A stretch of 64,000 nt of DNA from Halomonas sp. GFAJ-1 (GCA_002966495.1 CP016490.1:496001-560000); one strand, 5' to 3'; numbered from the stretch's first letter, positions 34,191 to 43,954 are shown. Notes: generated from the letters alone by a model not told the origin. Numbers and translations are program-made.

Positions 34191-36188
34191 TTACGACCCA
34201 GCAGGACCACCTAACGGATCTGAAGGGCGGCGACGAGGTTCGTCGTCATCTTCTTCACCATCATCCTGGGATGGCGTGCCGTCTACCGGCTCTTCAGCAC
34301 TGGCTTCTGGCTTGTCATCATTGACGGGCATACCGCCACCAGATGAATCACCATCGTCCCAGCCTTCCGGTGGACGCGGGTCGCGACCTTCCATGATGTC
34401 TTTCAGCTGCGTGGCATCAATGGTTTCAAACTTCATCAGCGCTTCAGCCATGGCGTCCAGCTTGTCGCGGTTGTCGTTCAGAATCTGCCGCGCTTGCTCG
34501 TAGCACTCGTCAATAATCTTGCGGACTTCTTTATCAAGACGCGTGGTCGTTTCGCCAGACTTTAGCTTGCCGCCTTGACCAGGGCCGCCGAGGAACTGGT
34601 GAGACTCATCCTCGTCGTACATGATCGGGCCCATTGCATCCGAAAGCCCCCACTTCGCCACCATATTGTGAGCAAGCTCGGTTGCACGCTTGATGTCGTT
34701 CGAGGCGCCCGTAGTCACACCATTGGGGCCTAACGTCATCTCTTCGGCGATACGGCCACCAAACAGCGAGCAGATTTGACTGAGGATCTGCTGACGCGAG
34801 AGGCTGTAGCGGTCTTCTTCCGGCAAGAACATTGTCACGCCCAGCGCACGGCCACGCGGAATGATAGTTACCTTATAGACCGGATCGTGCTCAGGCATGA
34901 CCAAACCGATAATGGCGTGACCCGACTCATGGTAGGCCGTATTGAGCTTCTCTTTATCGGTCATCACCATGGATTTGCGCTCGGCGCCCATCATGATCTT
35001 ATCTTTAGCAAGCTCCAGCTCTTCCATAGCCACTAAGCGCTTGTTACGACGAGCAGCAAATAGTGCCGCCTCGTTAACCAAGTTGGCTAAGTCAGCACCG
35101 GAGAAACCCGGGGTACCACGGGCGATCAATTGCGGCTTAACGTCGTCGGCCAACGGCACTTTGCGCAGGTGAACGCCCAAAATGTGCTCACGGCCACGAA
35201 TATCGGGCAAACCAACCGTTACCTGGCGGTCAAAGCGACCTGGGCGCATTAACGCGGGGTCAAGTACGTCAGGACGGTTAGTGGCCGCAATAACAATGAT
35301 GCCTTCGTTCGCCTCGAAACCGTCCATCTCAACCAATAGCTGGTTAAGGGTCTGCTCGCGCTCATCATTACCGCCGCCCATCCCAGTACCGCGTGAACGG
35401 CCAACGGCATCGATCTCATCGATAAAGATAATGCAGGGCGCCTGCTTTTTGGCCTGTTCGAACATGTCGCGTACACGGGACGCACCCACACCCACGAACA
35501 TCTCAACAAAGTCAGAACCCGAAATAGAGAAGAATGGCACTTTCGCTTCGCCGGCAATAGACTTAGCCAGCAGCGTTTTACCGGTACCCGGCGGGCCAAC
35601 CATCAACACGCCGCGGGGGATAGTGCCACCCAAGCGCTGGAACTTCGTGGGATCGCGTAGGAAGTCGACCAGCTCTTCGACCTCTTCTTTCGCTTCATCA
35701 CAGCCTGCAACATCAGCAAAGGTAGTTTTAATCTGGTCTTGCGAGAGCAGTTTTGCCTTCGATTTGCCAAAGCTCATCGGGCCGCCTTTACCGCCCCCAG
35801 CGCCACCCTGCATTTGGCGCATAAAGAACATAAAGATGGCTAGAATCAACAGAATCGGGAAGCTGGCGATCAGCAGGCGCACCCAAATGCTTTGCTGCTC
35901 GGGCTCTTTACCGACAACCGTTACGTTGTTGCTCAACAGATCGTCCATCAGCTTAGGATCTTCTGCCGCAGGGCGAATGGTTTGGAACTGTGTACCATCC
36001 GTGCGCTCACCCGTGATGGTATAGCCATCAATAGTGACACTACGCACCTGCTGATTTTGCACCTGCTGCACAAACTGAGAGTAGTTAGTGGCTTGCGGTG
36101 CACTTTCCGTACTGAAATTGTTGAACACTGTCAGTAGAACGGCCGCGATGACCAACCACAGAATCAGGTTCTTCGCCATATCATTCAA
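34191..36188 (-). CDS. ftsH: ATP-dependent zinc metalloprotease FtsH
   Basis: Membrane-anchored AAA+ protease for membrane-protein quality control, 665 residues. Two membrane helices (about residues 7-24 and 105-125) flank a periplasmic domain; the AAA module has GPPGTGKTLLAK (Walker A), IIFIDEIDAVG (Walker B), the second region of homology RPGRFDR, and the zinc protease motif HESGH. The C-terminal 50 residues are acidic and Pro/Gly-rich. The start at 36188 (MNDMAKNLILWL) or the internal ATG at 36179 are both possible; neither has a strong ribosome site, though GAGGG precedes the first by 11 bases. rlmE is upstream, as usual, but folP no longer follows directly. Confidence 0.98.
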   Translation of the reverse strand: MNDMAKNLILWLVIAAVLLTVFNNFSTESAPQATNYSQFVQQVQNQQVRSVTIDGYTITGERTDGTQFQTIRPAAEDPKLMDDLLSNNVTVVGKEPEQQSIWVRLLIASFPILLILAIFMFFMRQMQGGAGGGKGGPMSFGKSKAKLLSQDQIKTTFADVAGCDEAKEEVEELVDFLRDPTKFQRLGGTIPRGVLMVGPPGTGKTLLAKSIAGEAKVPFFSISGSDFVEMFVGVGASRVRDMFEQAKKQAPCIIFIDEIDAVGRSRGTGMGGGNDEREQTLNQLLVEMDGFEANEGIIVIAATNRPDVLDPALMRPGRFDRQVTVGLPDIRGREHILGVHLRKVPLADDVKPQLIARGTPGFSGADLANLVNEAALFAARRNKRLVAMEELELAKDKIMMGAERKSMVMTDKEKLNTAYHESGHAIIGLVMPEHDPVYKVTIIPRGRALGVTMFLPEEDRYSLSRQQILSQICSLFGGRIAEEMTLGPNGVTTGASNDIKRATELAHNMVAKWGLSDAMGPIMYDEDESHQFLGGPGQGGKLKSGETTTRLDKEVRKIIDECYEQARQILNDNRDKLDAMAEALMKFETIDATQLKDIMEGRDPRPPEGWDDGDSSGGGMPVNDDKPEASAEEPVDGTPSQDDGEEDDDEPRRRPSDPLGGPAGS

Positions 36189-36501
36189 GGGGCTACCCTC
36201 ATTACAAGAATCCGTCAGTTAACCGCTAATACTCAGACCTTACACTAGAGCTTAACGTTCAACCATTGCCAAAGCGCATATGGCTTTGGGCCATCTGTGT
36301 CACGCTCGTCCAAGATGCCTAATGTGACACATGTTCCGCTTGCCTGTCTGGCAATTGCGGCGATAAAACTTAGCTATTACGGTGAATCAGGTCTATTGAG
36401 CTGCCTAGCTGCCGGTTAACTGTGCCTAACACAGCATGCAGCTGGTCAAAAAACAGTACGACACCCATAGCGCGCTATCAGCAGCCCGCAGCTAGCTACA
36501 A
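36189..36501. other. rlmE-ftsH spacer, no gene seen
   Basis: 313 bases without a coding frame that I can support. It contains CCAAAG/CTTTGG arms (36269-36289) around a central CATATG, and a small stem GCTAG/CTAGC near the rlmE stop. I looked for a heat-shock promoter for ftsH and found no convincing match to CTTGAA-N13/14-CCCCAT. Confidence 0.4.
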
Positions 36502-37185
36502 CTAGCCACGAAACCCTTCCGCCAGAAAATAGACTTCACGGGAGCGCGCCCGGGAGGCATCAGGCTTACGTGTTACCACCCGATTAAAACTACCGCGCAA
36601 CGCCTTCAAGTAAGCGTCAAATCCTTCGCCTTGAAACACCTTAGCCAAAAAACGCCCCCCAGGGGGTAACGTTTCCCGGGCAAGCTCTAAAGCCAATTCT
36701 ACCAGATACATAGCTTGAGGCTGGTCAATTGCTGCCATACCGCTCATATTGGGGGCCATGTCTGACATAACAAGGTCTACTGGGCGATTTCCTAAACGCT
36801 CAAGGATCGCGTTTAGCACGCGCTCTTCGGTAAAATCACCCTGAATGAAGTCAACCCCCGCGAGGGCATCCATCTCCAGTATATCAGAGGCGATGACCAC
36901 ACCTTCAGGCCCCACCTTCTCTGCGGCTATTTGACTCCACCCGCCAGGTGCTGCCCCTAAATCAATCACCGTCATGCCGGCACGAAAAAGCTTATCCTTT
37001 TCATCCATCTCCAGCAGCTTATAACTCGCCCGCGAGCGATAGCCGTCTTGCCAGCTCTGTTTAACGTACTGGTCGTCAAAATGTTCCTTCTTCCAGTTAT
37101 TGCTGGTCTTGCTCACTGAATGTTTACGACTTGGGGGCTTTTGCTGCATGTGGGAATCTAACACTGATATAAGAGATGGGCGCAT
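36502..37185 (-). CDS. rlmE: 23S rRNA (uridine(2552)-2'-O)-methyltransferase
   Basis: RrmJ/FtsJ methyltransferase that modifies U2552 in the ribosomal A loop. The core begins at SKTSNNWKKEHFDDQYVKQS and carries the SAM-binding IDLGAAPGGWSQIAAEKVG, the IASDILEMD strand and the catalytic K-D-K-E residues (for example DLVMSDMAPNMSG and FLAKVFQGEGFD). The frame is open to 37185, giving 227 residues, but the family normally starts near the GTG at 37116, giving 204. None of the candidate starts has a good ribosome site, so the N-terminus is uncertain. It is divergent from yhbY. Confidence 0.93.
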   Translation of the reverse strand: MRPSLISVLDSHMQQKPPSRKHSVSKTSNNWKKEHFDDQYVKQSWQDGYRSRASYKLLEMDEKDKLFRAGMTVIDLGAAPGGWSQIAAEKVGPEGVVIASDILEMDALAGVDFIQGDFTEERVLNAILERLGNRPVDLVMSDMAPNMSGMAAIDQPQAMYLVELALELARETLPPGGRFLAKVFQGEGFDAYLKALRGSFNRVVTRKPDASRARSREVYFLAEGFRG

Positions 37186-37263
37186 TTACGCGATTGCTTT
37201 CACTTAGCGGCATTTCACCGTAAGATGGAACGTTAAGCGCTAACCGGGATACCGCAAGATACC

Positions 37264-37590
37264 ATGAGCTTGTCACAGGCACAAAAGAAAGCATTTCGTA
37301 GCATTGGCCACCACCTGAACCCGGTGGTCACCGTTTCTGAGAACGGCGTCTCCGAAAACCTGCTCGCAGAACTCAGCCGCGCGCTCAATGATCACGAGCT
37401 GATTAAAGTGAAGCTTGCCCTGCCCGAGCGCGACGACCGCGCCGCAATGGTCAACGAGCTACTGGCCAACAGTAAGGCCGAACTGGTGCAAACCATCGGT
37501 AAAATGGCGCTACTTTATCGCCGCAACCCAAAGGCCAACCCGAAGCTCTCTAACGTTGTGCGCTTTGAGAGCCACCACGGTCGGCACTAG
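37264..37590 (+). CDS. yhbY: Ribosome assembly RNA-binding protein YhbY (CRM domain)
   Basis: A single CRM domain of 108 residues, binding pre-50S particles. Family motifs: LSQAQKKAFRSIGHHLNPVV (residues 2-21), the LSRALNDHELIKVKL block and IGKMALLYRRNPKANPKL with the GxxG-like loop replaced by the usual bacterial form. It is transcribed divergently from rlmE and followed by a strong terminator. Confidence 0.95.
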   Translation: MSLSQAQKKAFRSIGHHLNPVVTVSENGVSENLLAELSRALNDHELIKVKLALPERDDRAAMVNELLANSKAELVQTIGKMALLYRRNPKANPKLSNVVRFESHHGRH

Positions 37591-37642
37591 CGCCTGCTCC
37601 ACGTCTAAAAGCGACGAGCAGCGCTAACATCGTCAGCGATGC

Positions 37643-37679
37643 AAAAAGCCCGAGGCATTAACTGCTTCGGGCTTTTTTT
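37643..37679. terminator. Bidirectional terminator between yhbY and greA
   Basis: AAAAAGCCCGA...TTCGGGCTTTTTTT forms a strong stem with T runs in both directions. It can serve both yhbY (plus) and greA (minus), whose 3' ends converge here. Confidence 0.92.
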
Positions 37680-37737
37680 AGCACGTCATTAGGCTACCAA
37701 AGCGCGGGCGCGATTAGCGCCCGCGAGTGGCGACGAA

Positions 37738-38214
37738 CTAGAGATGCTCTACGCTCTCAATTTCGTACTCAACATCACCGCCGGGTGTCTTCACTACCAC
37801 CACGTCGCCCTCTTCTTTACCAATCAGAGCACGGGCGATAGGTGACGTGACTGAAATGCGGCCCTCTTTAATGTTGGCCTCATCTTCACCCACGATACGA
37901 TAGGTTACGCTGGCATCGCTATCCAGATTCAGCAGCGAGACGGTTACACCAAAAATCACCTTACCCGTTCTCGGCAGCTTCGTAACATCAATCACTTGAG
38001 CAACAGAGAGCTTGCTCTCAATTTCCTGAATACGCCCTTCGATAAACCCCTGCTGCTCGCGAGCGGCGTGATACTCGGCGTTCTCTTTAAGGTCGCCGTG
38101 TTCACGCGCCTCTGCGATAGCGGCAATCACTTGAGGGCGTGCCTCGCCCTTCAAATGAGCAAGCTCATCACGGAGGCTCTTTTCTCCCGCTACCGTCATC
38201 GGGACCTTGTTCAT
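37738..38214 (-). CDS. greA: Transcription elongation factor GreA
   Basis: Rescues backtracked RNA polymerase by stimulating transcript cleavage. 158 residues. N-terminal coiled coil with the acidic tip (AEAREHGDLKENAEYHAAREQQ, Asp-Leu-Lys-Glu-Asn-Ala) and the C-terminal FKBP-like domain ending in ISVTSPIARALIGKEEGDVV. Its ATG overlaps the carB stop by 4 bases, so it is co-translated with carB. Confidence 0.98.
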   Translation of the reverse strand: MNKVPMTVAGEKSLRDELAHLKGEARPQVIAAIAEAREHGDLKENAEYHAAREQQGFIEGRIQEIESKLSVAQVIDVTKLPRTGKVIFGVTVSLLNLDSDASVTYRIVGEDEANIKEGRISVTSPIARALIGKEEGDVVVVKTPGGDVEYEIESVEHL

Positions 38215-41200
38215 TGCGTTGCTCCTGCATGCAGATCCTGAAGGCGCCGCACCGTAATCTCCCTACCGTACTCAAGCGCCATGCAAACAGCATTAGCGCC
38301 CGCCAAGGTGGTCGCATAGGGCACCTTGCGCGAGAGAGCAGTACGGCGAATTACCGAAGAGTCGTTAATAGCCTGACGACCTTCCGTAGTGTTCACAATG
38401 TAGGCGATTTCGTCGTTCTTAAGCAGATCGACGATATGGGGACGGCCTTCGTAGACTTTATTGACGTGCTCTACGTCGAGCCCGGCAGCTTCAAGTGCCG
38501 CTGCCGTGCCACGCGTTGCACATAGTGTGAAGCCCAATGTTAGCAGAGAACGCGCCACTTCGATAATCCCCTGCTTGTCCGGCTCGCGCACTGACAGGAA
38601 TGCTTTACGCTCGCCATCCAGCGCAGGAATCGCTTCACCCGCGCCCAACTGTGCCTTGAAGAAGGCTTCGGCAAAGGTGTCGCCAGACCCCATCACTTCA
38701 CCAGTAGACTTCATTTCTGGTGAGAGGATCGGGTCTACGCCCTGGAACTTGTTGAACGGGAAGACCGCTTCTTTGACGCTATAAAAATGCGGGATAATTT
38801 CGCGCTCAAACCCCTGCTCGGCGAGCTTTTTACCGGCCATGCAACGTGCGGCAATTTGCGCAAGCGACGTGCCGATGCACTTAGACACAAACGGCACGGT
38901 ACGCGAGGCGCGGGGGTTCACCTCAATCACGTAGATCTCGCCATCCTGCCACGCGAGCTGGACGTTCATTAAGCCTTTAACACCCAGCTCAACGGCCATC
39001 TGCTTCACTTGGTCACGCATTTCATCCTGCACATCGGCAGGCAGCGAGTAAGGCGGCAACGCACAGGCGGAGTCACCGGAGTGAACGCCTGCTTGCTCAA
39101 CGTGCTGCATAATGCCGCCGATCACCACTTGCTGGCCGTCGGACACCGCGTCGATGTCGACTTCTACTGCGGCACTCAAGAAGTGGTCAAGCAGCACCGG
39201 AGAGTCATTGGAGACTTTCACCGCATGGGTCATGTAGCTTTCAAGCTCAGAGGCGTCGTAGACGATCTCCATCGCCCGGCCACCCAGTACGTAGCTGGGG
39301 CGAACCACGAGCGGATAGCCAATCACTTCTGCCTTAGAAAATGCTTCTTCAAAGCTACGCGCCGTCGCATTAGGCGGCTGTTTCAGCCCAAGCTTGTCGA
39401 TCATCACCTGGAAGCGCTCACGGTCCTCAGCGCGGTCGATGGCGTCTGGCGTGGTGCCGATGATCGGCACGCCTGCGGCTTCCAGCTCACGGGCCAGTTT
39501 CAGCGGTGTTTGACCACCGAACTGAACGATCACGCCTACCGGTTTCTCTTTATCGGCAATTTCCAGCACGTCTTCCAGCGTTACCGGCTCAAAGTAGAGA
39601 CGATCCGAGGTGTCGTAATCGGTAGATACGGTTTCCGGGTTGCAGTTGACCATGATGGTTTCATAGCCATCGTCGCGCATAGCGAAAGCGGCGTGAACAC
39701 AGCAGTAGTCGAACTCGATACCCTGGCCGATACGGTTGGGGCCACCGCCAAGTACCATAATTTTCTGGCGATCCGACACATCCGCCTCGCACTCCTCTTC
39801 ATAGGTGGAGTACATGTAGGCGGTGTCAGACGCAAATTCCGCAGCACAGGTATCAACGCGCTTATAAACCGGGCGAATACCAGCGGCCTGACGGGTTTTG
39901 CGGAACTCTTTTTCCGACACGCCAAGCAGTTTTGCCAGGCGCGCATCGCCGAAGCCTTTGCGCTTGAGCTGGTAAAGCTCGCGGGCAGAGAAGTCAGCGA
40001 GCGTGCGCTTGGCGACGGCGTTTTCAGTCAGCACTAAGTCTTCCAGCTGCACCAGGAACCACGGGTCGATATTCGTCAGCGCAAATACGTCCTCAACGCT
40101 CATACCTGAGCGCATGGCGTCCGCAATGTAGAAAATGCGCTCGGCACCGGCGGCTTGAAGCTCACCCTGAATGACCGACATGTTATCCGGCGTAAAATCG
40201 GTGATGATCGGATCAAGGCCATCGTTACCGGTTTCCAGGCCGCGCAGGGCTTTCTGCAGTGACTCTTGGAAGGTCCGGCCAATCGCCATCACCTCACCCA
40301 CCGACTTCATCTGGGTGGTCAGACGGTCATTGGCCTGGGGGAATTTTTCAAACGTGAAACGTGGAATTTTGGTTACCACGTAATCAATCGAGGGCTCAAA
40401 CGACGCGGGCGTGCGGCCACCGGTGATGTCGTTTTGCAGCTCATCTAACGTATAGCCCACGGCCAGCTTGGCGGCGATTTTGGCAATCGGGAAGCCCGTC
40501 GCCTTAGACGCCAGCGCCGAGGAGCGGGATACCCGCGGGTTCATCTCGATAACCACCAAGCGGCCGGTTTTCGGATCCATACCGAACTGGACGTTGGAGC
40601 CGCCGGTTTCCACACCAATCTCACGCAGTACCGCGAGGCTGGCGTCACGCATGATCTGGTACTCTTTATCCGTCAGCGTTTGCGCAGGCGCAACGGTAAT
40701 GGAGTCACCGGTGTGAACGCCCATAGGGTCGAAGTTTTCAATCGCACAGACGATGATGCAGTTGTCGTTGCGATCGCGTACCACTTCCATTTCGTACTCT
40801 TTCCACCCCAGCAGCGACTCATCAATCAGCAGCTCGTGGTTATTGGAAAGTTCGAACCCACGCATACAGATCTCTTCGAACTCTTCCTTGTTATACGCCA
40901 CGCCGCCGCCGGAGCCGCCCATGGTGTAGGAAGGGCGAATAATGGTCGGGAAGCCCAGCTCAGCCTGAATCTCCCAGGCTTCATCCATACTGTGCGCGAC
41001 TTTCGCTTTCGGGCACTCTAAACCAATGCGCTTCATGGCCTGATCGAACAGATCGCGGTCTTCGGCCATGTTAATCGCATCGGCGTTGGCGCCGATCATC
41101 TCGACATTGTACTTTTCCAGCACGCCGTGCTTTTCAAGCTCAAGGGCACAGTTCAGCGCCGTTTGGCCACCCATGGTGGGCAAAATAGCGTCGGGACGCT

Positions 41201-41441
41201 CGGCTTCAATAATCTTTTCCACCGCCTGCCAAGTGATTGGCTCGATGTACGTGGCATCGGCCATGGCGGGGTCGGTCATAATGGTAGCGGGGTTGGAGTT
41301 AACCAACACAACCCGGTACCCCTCCTCGCGTAGCGCTTTACACGCCTGAGCACCGGAGTAGTCGAACTCGCAGGCCTGGCCGATAACGATCGGACCAGCG
41401 CCAATAATAAGAATGCTGTTGATATCAGTACGCTTTGGCAT
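38211..41441 (-). CDS. carB: Carbamoyl-phosphate synthase large subunit
   Basis: 1076 residues, makes carbamoyl phosphate for arginine and pyrimidines with the CarA amidotransferase. Two homologous ATP-grasp halves are visible (GAGPIVIGQACEFDYSGAQA near the start and GGGPNRIGQGIEFDYCCVHA near 565), each followed by the grasp motifs, an oligomerisation region between them, and a C-terminal MGS allosteric domain (about 935-1076). Length is normal. It is 65 bases downstream of carA and overlaps greA by 4 bases. Confidence 0.99.
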   Translation of the reverse strand: MPKRTDINSILIIGAGPIVIGQACEFDYSGAQACKALREEGYRVVLVNSNPATIMTDPAMADATYIEPITWQAVEKIIEAERPDAILPTMGGQTALNCALELEKHGVLEKYNVEMIGANADAINMAEDRDLFDQAMKRIGLECPKAKVAHSMDEAWEIQAELGFPTIIRPSYTMGGSGGGVAYNKEEFEEICMRGFELSNNHELLIDESLLGWKEYEMEVVRDRNDNCIIVCAIENFDPMGVHTGDSITVAPAQTLTDKEYQIMRDASLAVLREIGVETGGSNVQFGMDPKTGRLVVIEMNPRVSRSSALASKATGFPIAKIAAKLAVGYTLDELQNDITGGRTPASFEPSIDYVVTKIPRFTFEKFPQANDRLTTQMKSVGEVMAIGRTFQESLQKALRGLETGNDGLDPIITDFTPDNMSVIQGELQAAGAERIFYIADAMRSGMSVEDVFALTNIDPWFLVQLEDLVLTENAVAKRTLADFSARELYQLKRKGFGDARLAKLLGVSEKEFRKTRQAAGIRPVYKRVDTCAAEFASDTAYMYSTYEEECEADVSDRQKIMVLGGGPNRIGQGIEFDYCCVHAAFAMRDDGYETIMVNCNPETVSTDYDTSDRLYFEPVTLEDVLEIADKEKPVGVIVQFGGQTPLKLARELEAAGVPIIGTTPDAIDRAEDRERFQVMIDKLGLKQPPNATARSFEEAFSKAEVIGYPLVVRPSYVLGGRAMEIVYDASELESYMTHAVKVSNDSPVLLDHFLSAAVEVDIDAVSDGQQVVIGGIMQHVEQAGVHSGDSACALPPYSLPADVQDEMRDQVKQMAVELGVKGLMNVQLAWQDGEIYVIEVNPRASRTVPFVSKCIGTSLAQIAARCMAGKKLAEQGFEREIIPHFYSVKEAVFPFNKFQGVDPILSPEMKSTGEVMGSGDTFAEAFFKAQLGAGEAIPALDGERKAFLSVREPDKQGIIEVARSLLTLGFTLCATRGTAAALEAAGLDVEHVNKVYEGRPHIVDLLKNDEIAYIVNTTEGRQAINDSSVIRRTALSRKVPYATTLAGANAVCMALEYGREITVRRLQDLHAGATQ

Positions 41442-41506
41442 AACGGTTCCCGCAAAAAAGTGGTGACGATGAGCAACAAAAACGGCGTAACGTTGGCAGC
41501 GCTGCG

Positions 41507-42667
41507 TTAGCGACGCGCTTTCATCATGGCGATAAAGCGATCAAACAGCGGCGCTACATCGCGCGGCCCGGGGCTCGCTTCCGGGTGCCCTTGAAAGCTA
41601 AACGCCGGGCGGTCAGTGCGCTCAATGCCCTGCAGGGTGCCGTCAAACAGCGAGCGATGCGTTGCCCGCACGTTACTGGGCAGCGTTGCCTCATCAGCGG
41701 CAAAGCCGTGGTTTTGGCTGGTGATCATTACCGTGCCGGACGCTAAGTCTTGCACCGGGTGGTTAGCACCATGGTGACCGTGGCTCATCTTGAGCGTCTT
41801 CGCGCCGGAGGCCAGTGCCAGCAGTTGGTGACCAAGGCAGATACCAAATACCGGCGTGTCGGTTTCCAGCACCTCTTGAATGGCTTTGATCGCGTAATCG
41901 CAGGGTTCAGGATCCCCGGGGCCGTTGGCTAAGAAAACACCGTCCGGGTTCATCGCCAATACCTCGGCGGCTGGCGTTTGCGCCGGCACAACCGTCAGAC
42001 GGCAGCCGCGAGCGGCCAGCATGCGCAGGATGTTAAATTTCACGCCGTAATCAAACGCCACCACGTGATAAGGGCGCTCACGCTTAGTCATGTCGGCGTA
42101 GCCCTCACCCAGGGTCCACTCGCCCTCTGACCACTCGTAAGCTTCTTTACACGAGACTTCTTTAGCCAGGTCCATGCCTTTCAACCCAGGAAACGCCTTC
42201 GCCGCCGCCAGCGCCCGCTCAACCGCATCGCTGCCCTCTGCATCCGCCCCTGCCAAAATCGCGCCGTTTTGCGCACCCTTATCGCGCAGAATGCGCGTTA
42301 ACCGGCGAGTGTCGATGTCGGCAATGCCCAGTATGTTTTGGCTTTTCAGATAATCCGAGAGACTTTGCTCAGAACGGAAGCTACTCGCCATAAGCGGAAG
42401 ATCGCGAATCACCAGGCCCGCTGCTGCAATAGACGCCGATTCCACATCTTCGGAATTAATGCCGGTATTGCCAATATGCGGGTAAGTGAGCGTAACGATT
42501 TGACGGGTATAAGAGGGGTCGGTGAGGATTTCTTGATAGCCGGTCATGGCTGTATTGAACACCACCTCACCGCTTGTGACGCCATCTGCGCCAATCGCTG
42601 TACCGTGAAATACGCTGCCATCTTCTAAGGCCAATATCGCGGGTTTGCTCAATGCGGGGTTATTCAA
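41507..42667 (-). CDS. carA: Carbamoyl-phosphate synthase small subunit
   Basis: Glutamine amidotransferase subunit, 386 residues. The class I GATase triad is in GICLGHQLLAL (Cys) and FQGHPEASPGP (His, Glu). I set the start at TTG (42667, LNNPALSKPAILALEDG) because GGGAGAA lies 6 bases upstream; an ATG five codons earlier lacks a ribosome site, and the open frame further upstream runs through a terminator hairpin and is not coding. Regulation by a leader is possible (see 42754-42802). Confidence 0.96.
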   Translation of the reverse strand: MNNPALSKPAILALEDGSVFHGTAIGADGVTSGEVVFNTAMTGYQEILTDPSYTRQIVTLTYPHIGNTGINSEDVESASIAAAGLVIRDLPLMASSFRSEQSLSDYLKSQNILGIADIDTRRLTRILRDKGAQNGAILAGADAEGSDAVERALAAAKAFPGLKGMDLAKEVSCKEAYEWSEGEWTLGEGYADMTKRERPYHVVAFDYGVKFNILRMLAARGCRLTVVPAQTPAAEVLAMNPDGVFLANGPGDPEPCDYAIKAIQEVLETDTPVFGICLGHQLLALASGAKTLKMSHGHHGANHPVQDLASGTVMITSQNHGFAADEATLPSNVRATHRSLFDGTLQGIERTDRPAFSFQGHPEASPGPRDVAPLFDRFIAMMKARR

Positions 42668-42753
42668 AACAAGTTCTCCCATGCTGGTGGGAGCCTGTGG
42701 GCGCAGGCTCGGCGATCCGGTTACGGCGTTTTTATAAGCAAACGTCGGGTCGT

Positions 42754-42802
42754 AAAAAAGCGGGACGAAGCCGATAATAAAAAAATCGGTTTCATCCCGC
42801 TT
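42754..42802 (-). terminator. Strong terminator between dapB and carA (possible carA leader attenuator)
   Basis: On the minus strand AAGCGGGATGAAACCGAT, a 9-base T-rich loop, ATCGGCTTCGTCCCGCTT, then a run of T: a stem of about 18 bp with one mismatch. It lies about 260 bases past the dapB stop and 87 bases before the carA start. A TATAAA box (rc of 42731-42736) follows it, so it may end the dapB transcript ahead of a carA promoter, or attenuate carA. Confidence 0.88.
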
Positions 42803-43059
42803 GTTGTTCTCTTCCACGGCGAGTTGCCATGGCGCAGCGTTTGGCTGACTATTTTTTCTAACCTAAGGCCAGTGCAACAAGCGCGGTGCTTTTTTACAGA
42901 GCATTCTCTACAGATGTTCGTTCACTGCAGATATGCTGCTGTTTTTTGCAGCCACTGGGCCAAAATTTTTGGAATGTTACAGGAATTTCAGGCCAAAGAC
43001 TACCCCTGAATAGCAGAGGTGTTTAGCAATAGTTCGCTGTTTAAAACATTCGCTACCAC
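42803..43059. other. dapB-carA spacer, no gene seen
   Basis: About 260 bases between the dapB stop and the terminator at 42754-42802. Short open frames here have no ribosome sites or family resemblance. A promoter feeding a leader RNA through the terminator would lie here, but I cannot assign boxes with confidence. Confidence 0.35.
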
Positions 43060-43866
43060 CTACTCCAGCCCCAACACATCCTGCATATCGTAACGGCCCA
43101 CCTCTTTGCCAGCGACCCAGCGCGCCGCGCGCACCGCACCTTTGGCAAAGGTCATGCGGCTGGAGGCTTTGTGGGTAATTTCGATGCGTTCACCTTCAGT
43201 GGCAAACATCACCGTGTGCTCGCCGACAATATCCCCCGCACGCACGGTAGCAAAGCCAATCTCTTTATCAGTGCGCGGGCCACACTGCCCTACCCGCTCA
43301 TATACACCGTGCTCTTTGAGGGTCCGACCGATACTTTCCGCGACCACTTCACCCATTTTGATCGCCGTACCTGAGGGCGCATCAACTTTATGGCGGTGGT
43401 GAGCTTCGATAACTTCAATATCGTAGCCTTCATCACCCAGCGCCTTAGCTGCCGTTTCCAAAAGCTTCAGGGTCAGGTTAACGCCGACGCTCATGTTCGG
43501 CGCGAACACCATGGCCACTTTATCGCGGTAGCTATCAAGCTGGGCCAGCTCGTCATCGCTCATGCCGGTGGTGCCAATCACAATGCGTTTGTCGTGCTCG
43601 GCGCAGAAAGCCAAATTGGCCAGCGTTACCTGGGGCGCGGTGAAGTCGATCAGTACATCGAAGTCGTCCACAATCGCACTTAATGAATCCACCGCTGCCA
43701 CACCGCGCTTACCAACGCCCGCCAGTTCGCCAATATCCGCACCAGCCAGGGAGCTGCCCGGCTCAACAATTCCGCCTGCTAGCGAGGCATTAGCCTCTTG
43801 CTCAACCGCGTTCACTAACGTGCGGCCCATACGGCCAGCCACGCCTACAATGGCAATTCGGGTCAT
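43060..43866 (-). CDS. dapB: 4-hydroxy-tetrahydrodipicolinate reductase
   Basis: Lysine/diaminopimelate pathway reductase, 268 residues. N-terminal NAD(P) fold with IAIVGVAGRMGRTL (residues 4-17), catalytic segment VIEAHHRHKVDAPSGTA (His-His, Lys) and the C-terminal TVRAGDIVGEHTVMFA. I chose the ATG at 43866 because CAGGAG lies 6 bases upstream; an earlier in-frame ATG at 43899 is unsupported. Between dnaJ and carA, as in pseudomonads, but with a DUF2218 gene inserted upstream. Confidence 0.98.
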   Translation of the reverse strand: MTRIAIVGVAGRMGRTLVNAVEQEANASLAGGIVEPGSSLAGADIGELAGVGKRGVAAVDSLSAIVDDFDVLIDFTAPQVTLANLAFCAEHDKRIVIGTTGMSDDELAQLDSYRDKVAMVFAPNMSVGVNLTLKLLETAAKALGDEGYDIEVIEAHHRHKVDAPSGTAIKMGEVVAESIGRTLKEHGVYERVGQCGPRTDKEIGFATVRAGDIVGEHTVMFATEGERIEITHKASSRMTFAKGAVRAARWVAGKEVGRYDMQDVLGLE

Positions 43867-43954
43867 GACAACTCCTGCGCATGCGCCGTTCGGCATCACG
43901 CGTTAGATAAAAATAAGGACAAAAAAGTGGCCGCGATTATAACAGACCGCCCCC

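Noticed and set aside
35182..36024. Open frame of 280 codons on the plus strand
   Set aside because: Antisense to ftsH; no ribosome site and shadow composition.
36189..36501. Heat-shock promoter for ftsH
   Set aside because: Partial CTTG-like elements are present but no CCCCAT-type -10 at 13-14 bases; not enough to call.
39009..40037. Open frame of 342 codons on the plus strand
   Set aside because: It is fully antisense to carB, with no ribosome site and no family resemblance; long antisense frames are common opposite GC-rich genes.
42668..42817. A 50-residue N-terminal extension of CarA starting at 42817
   Set aside because: It begins at GTG, runs through the terminator hairpin at 42754-42802, and the family start with a good ribosome site is at 42667.
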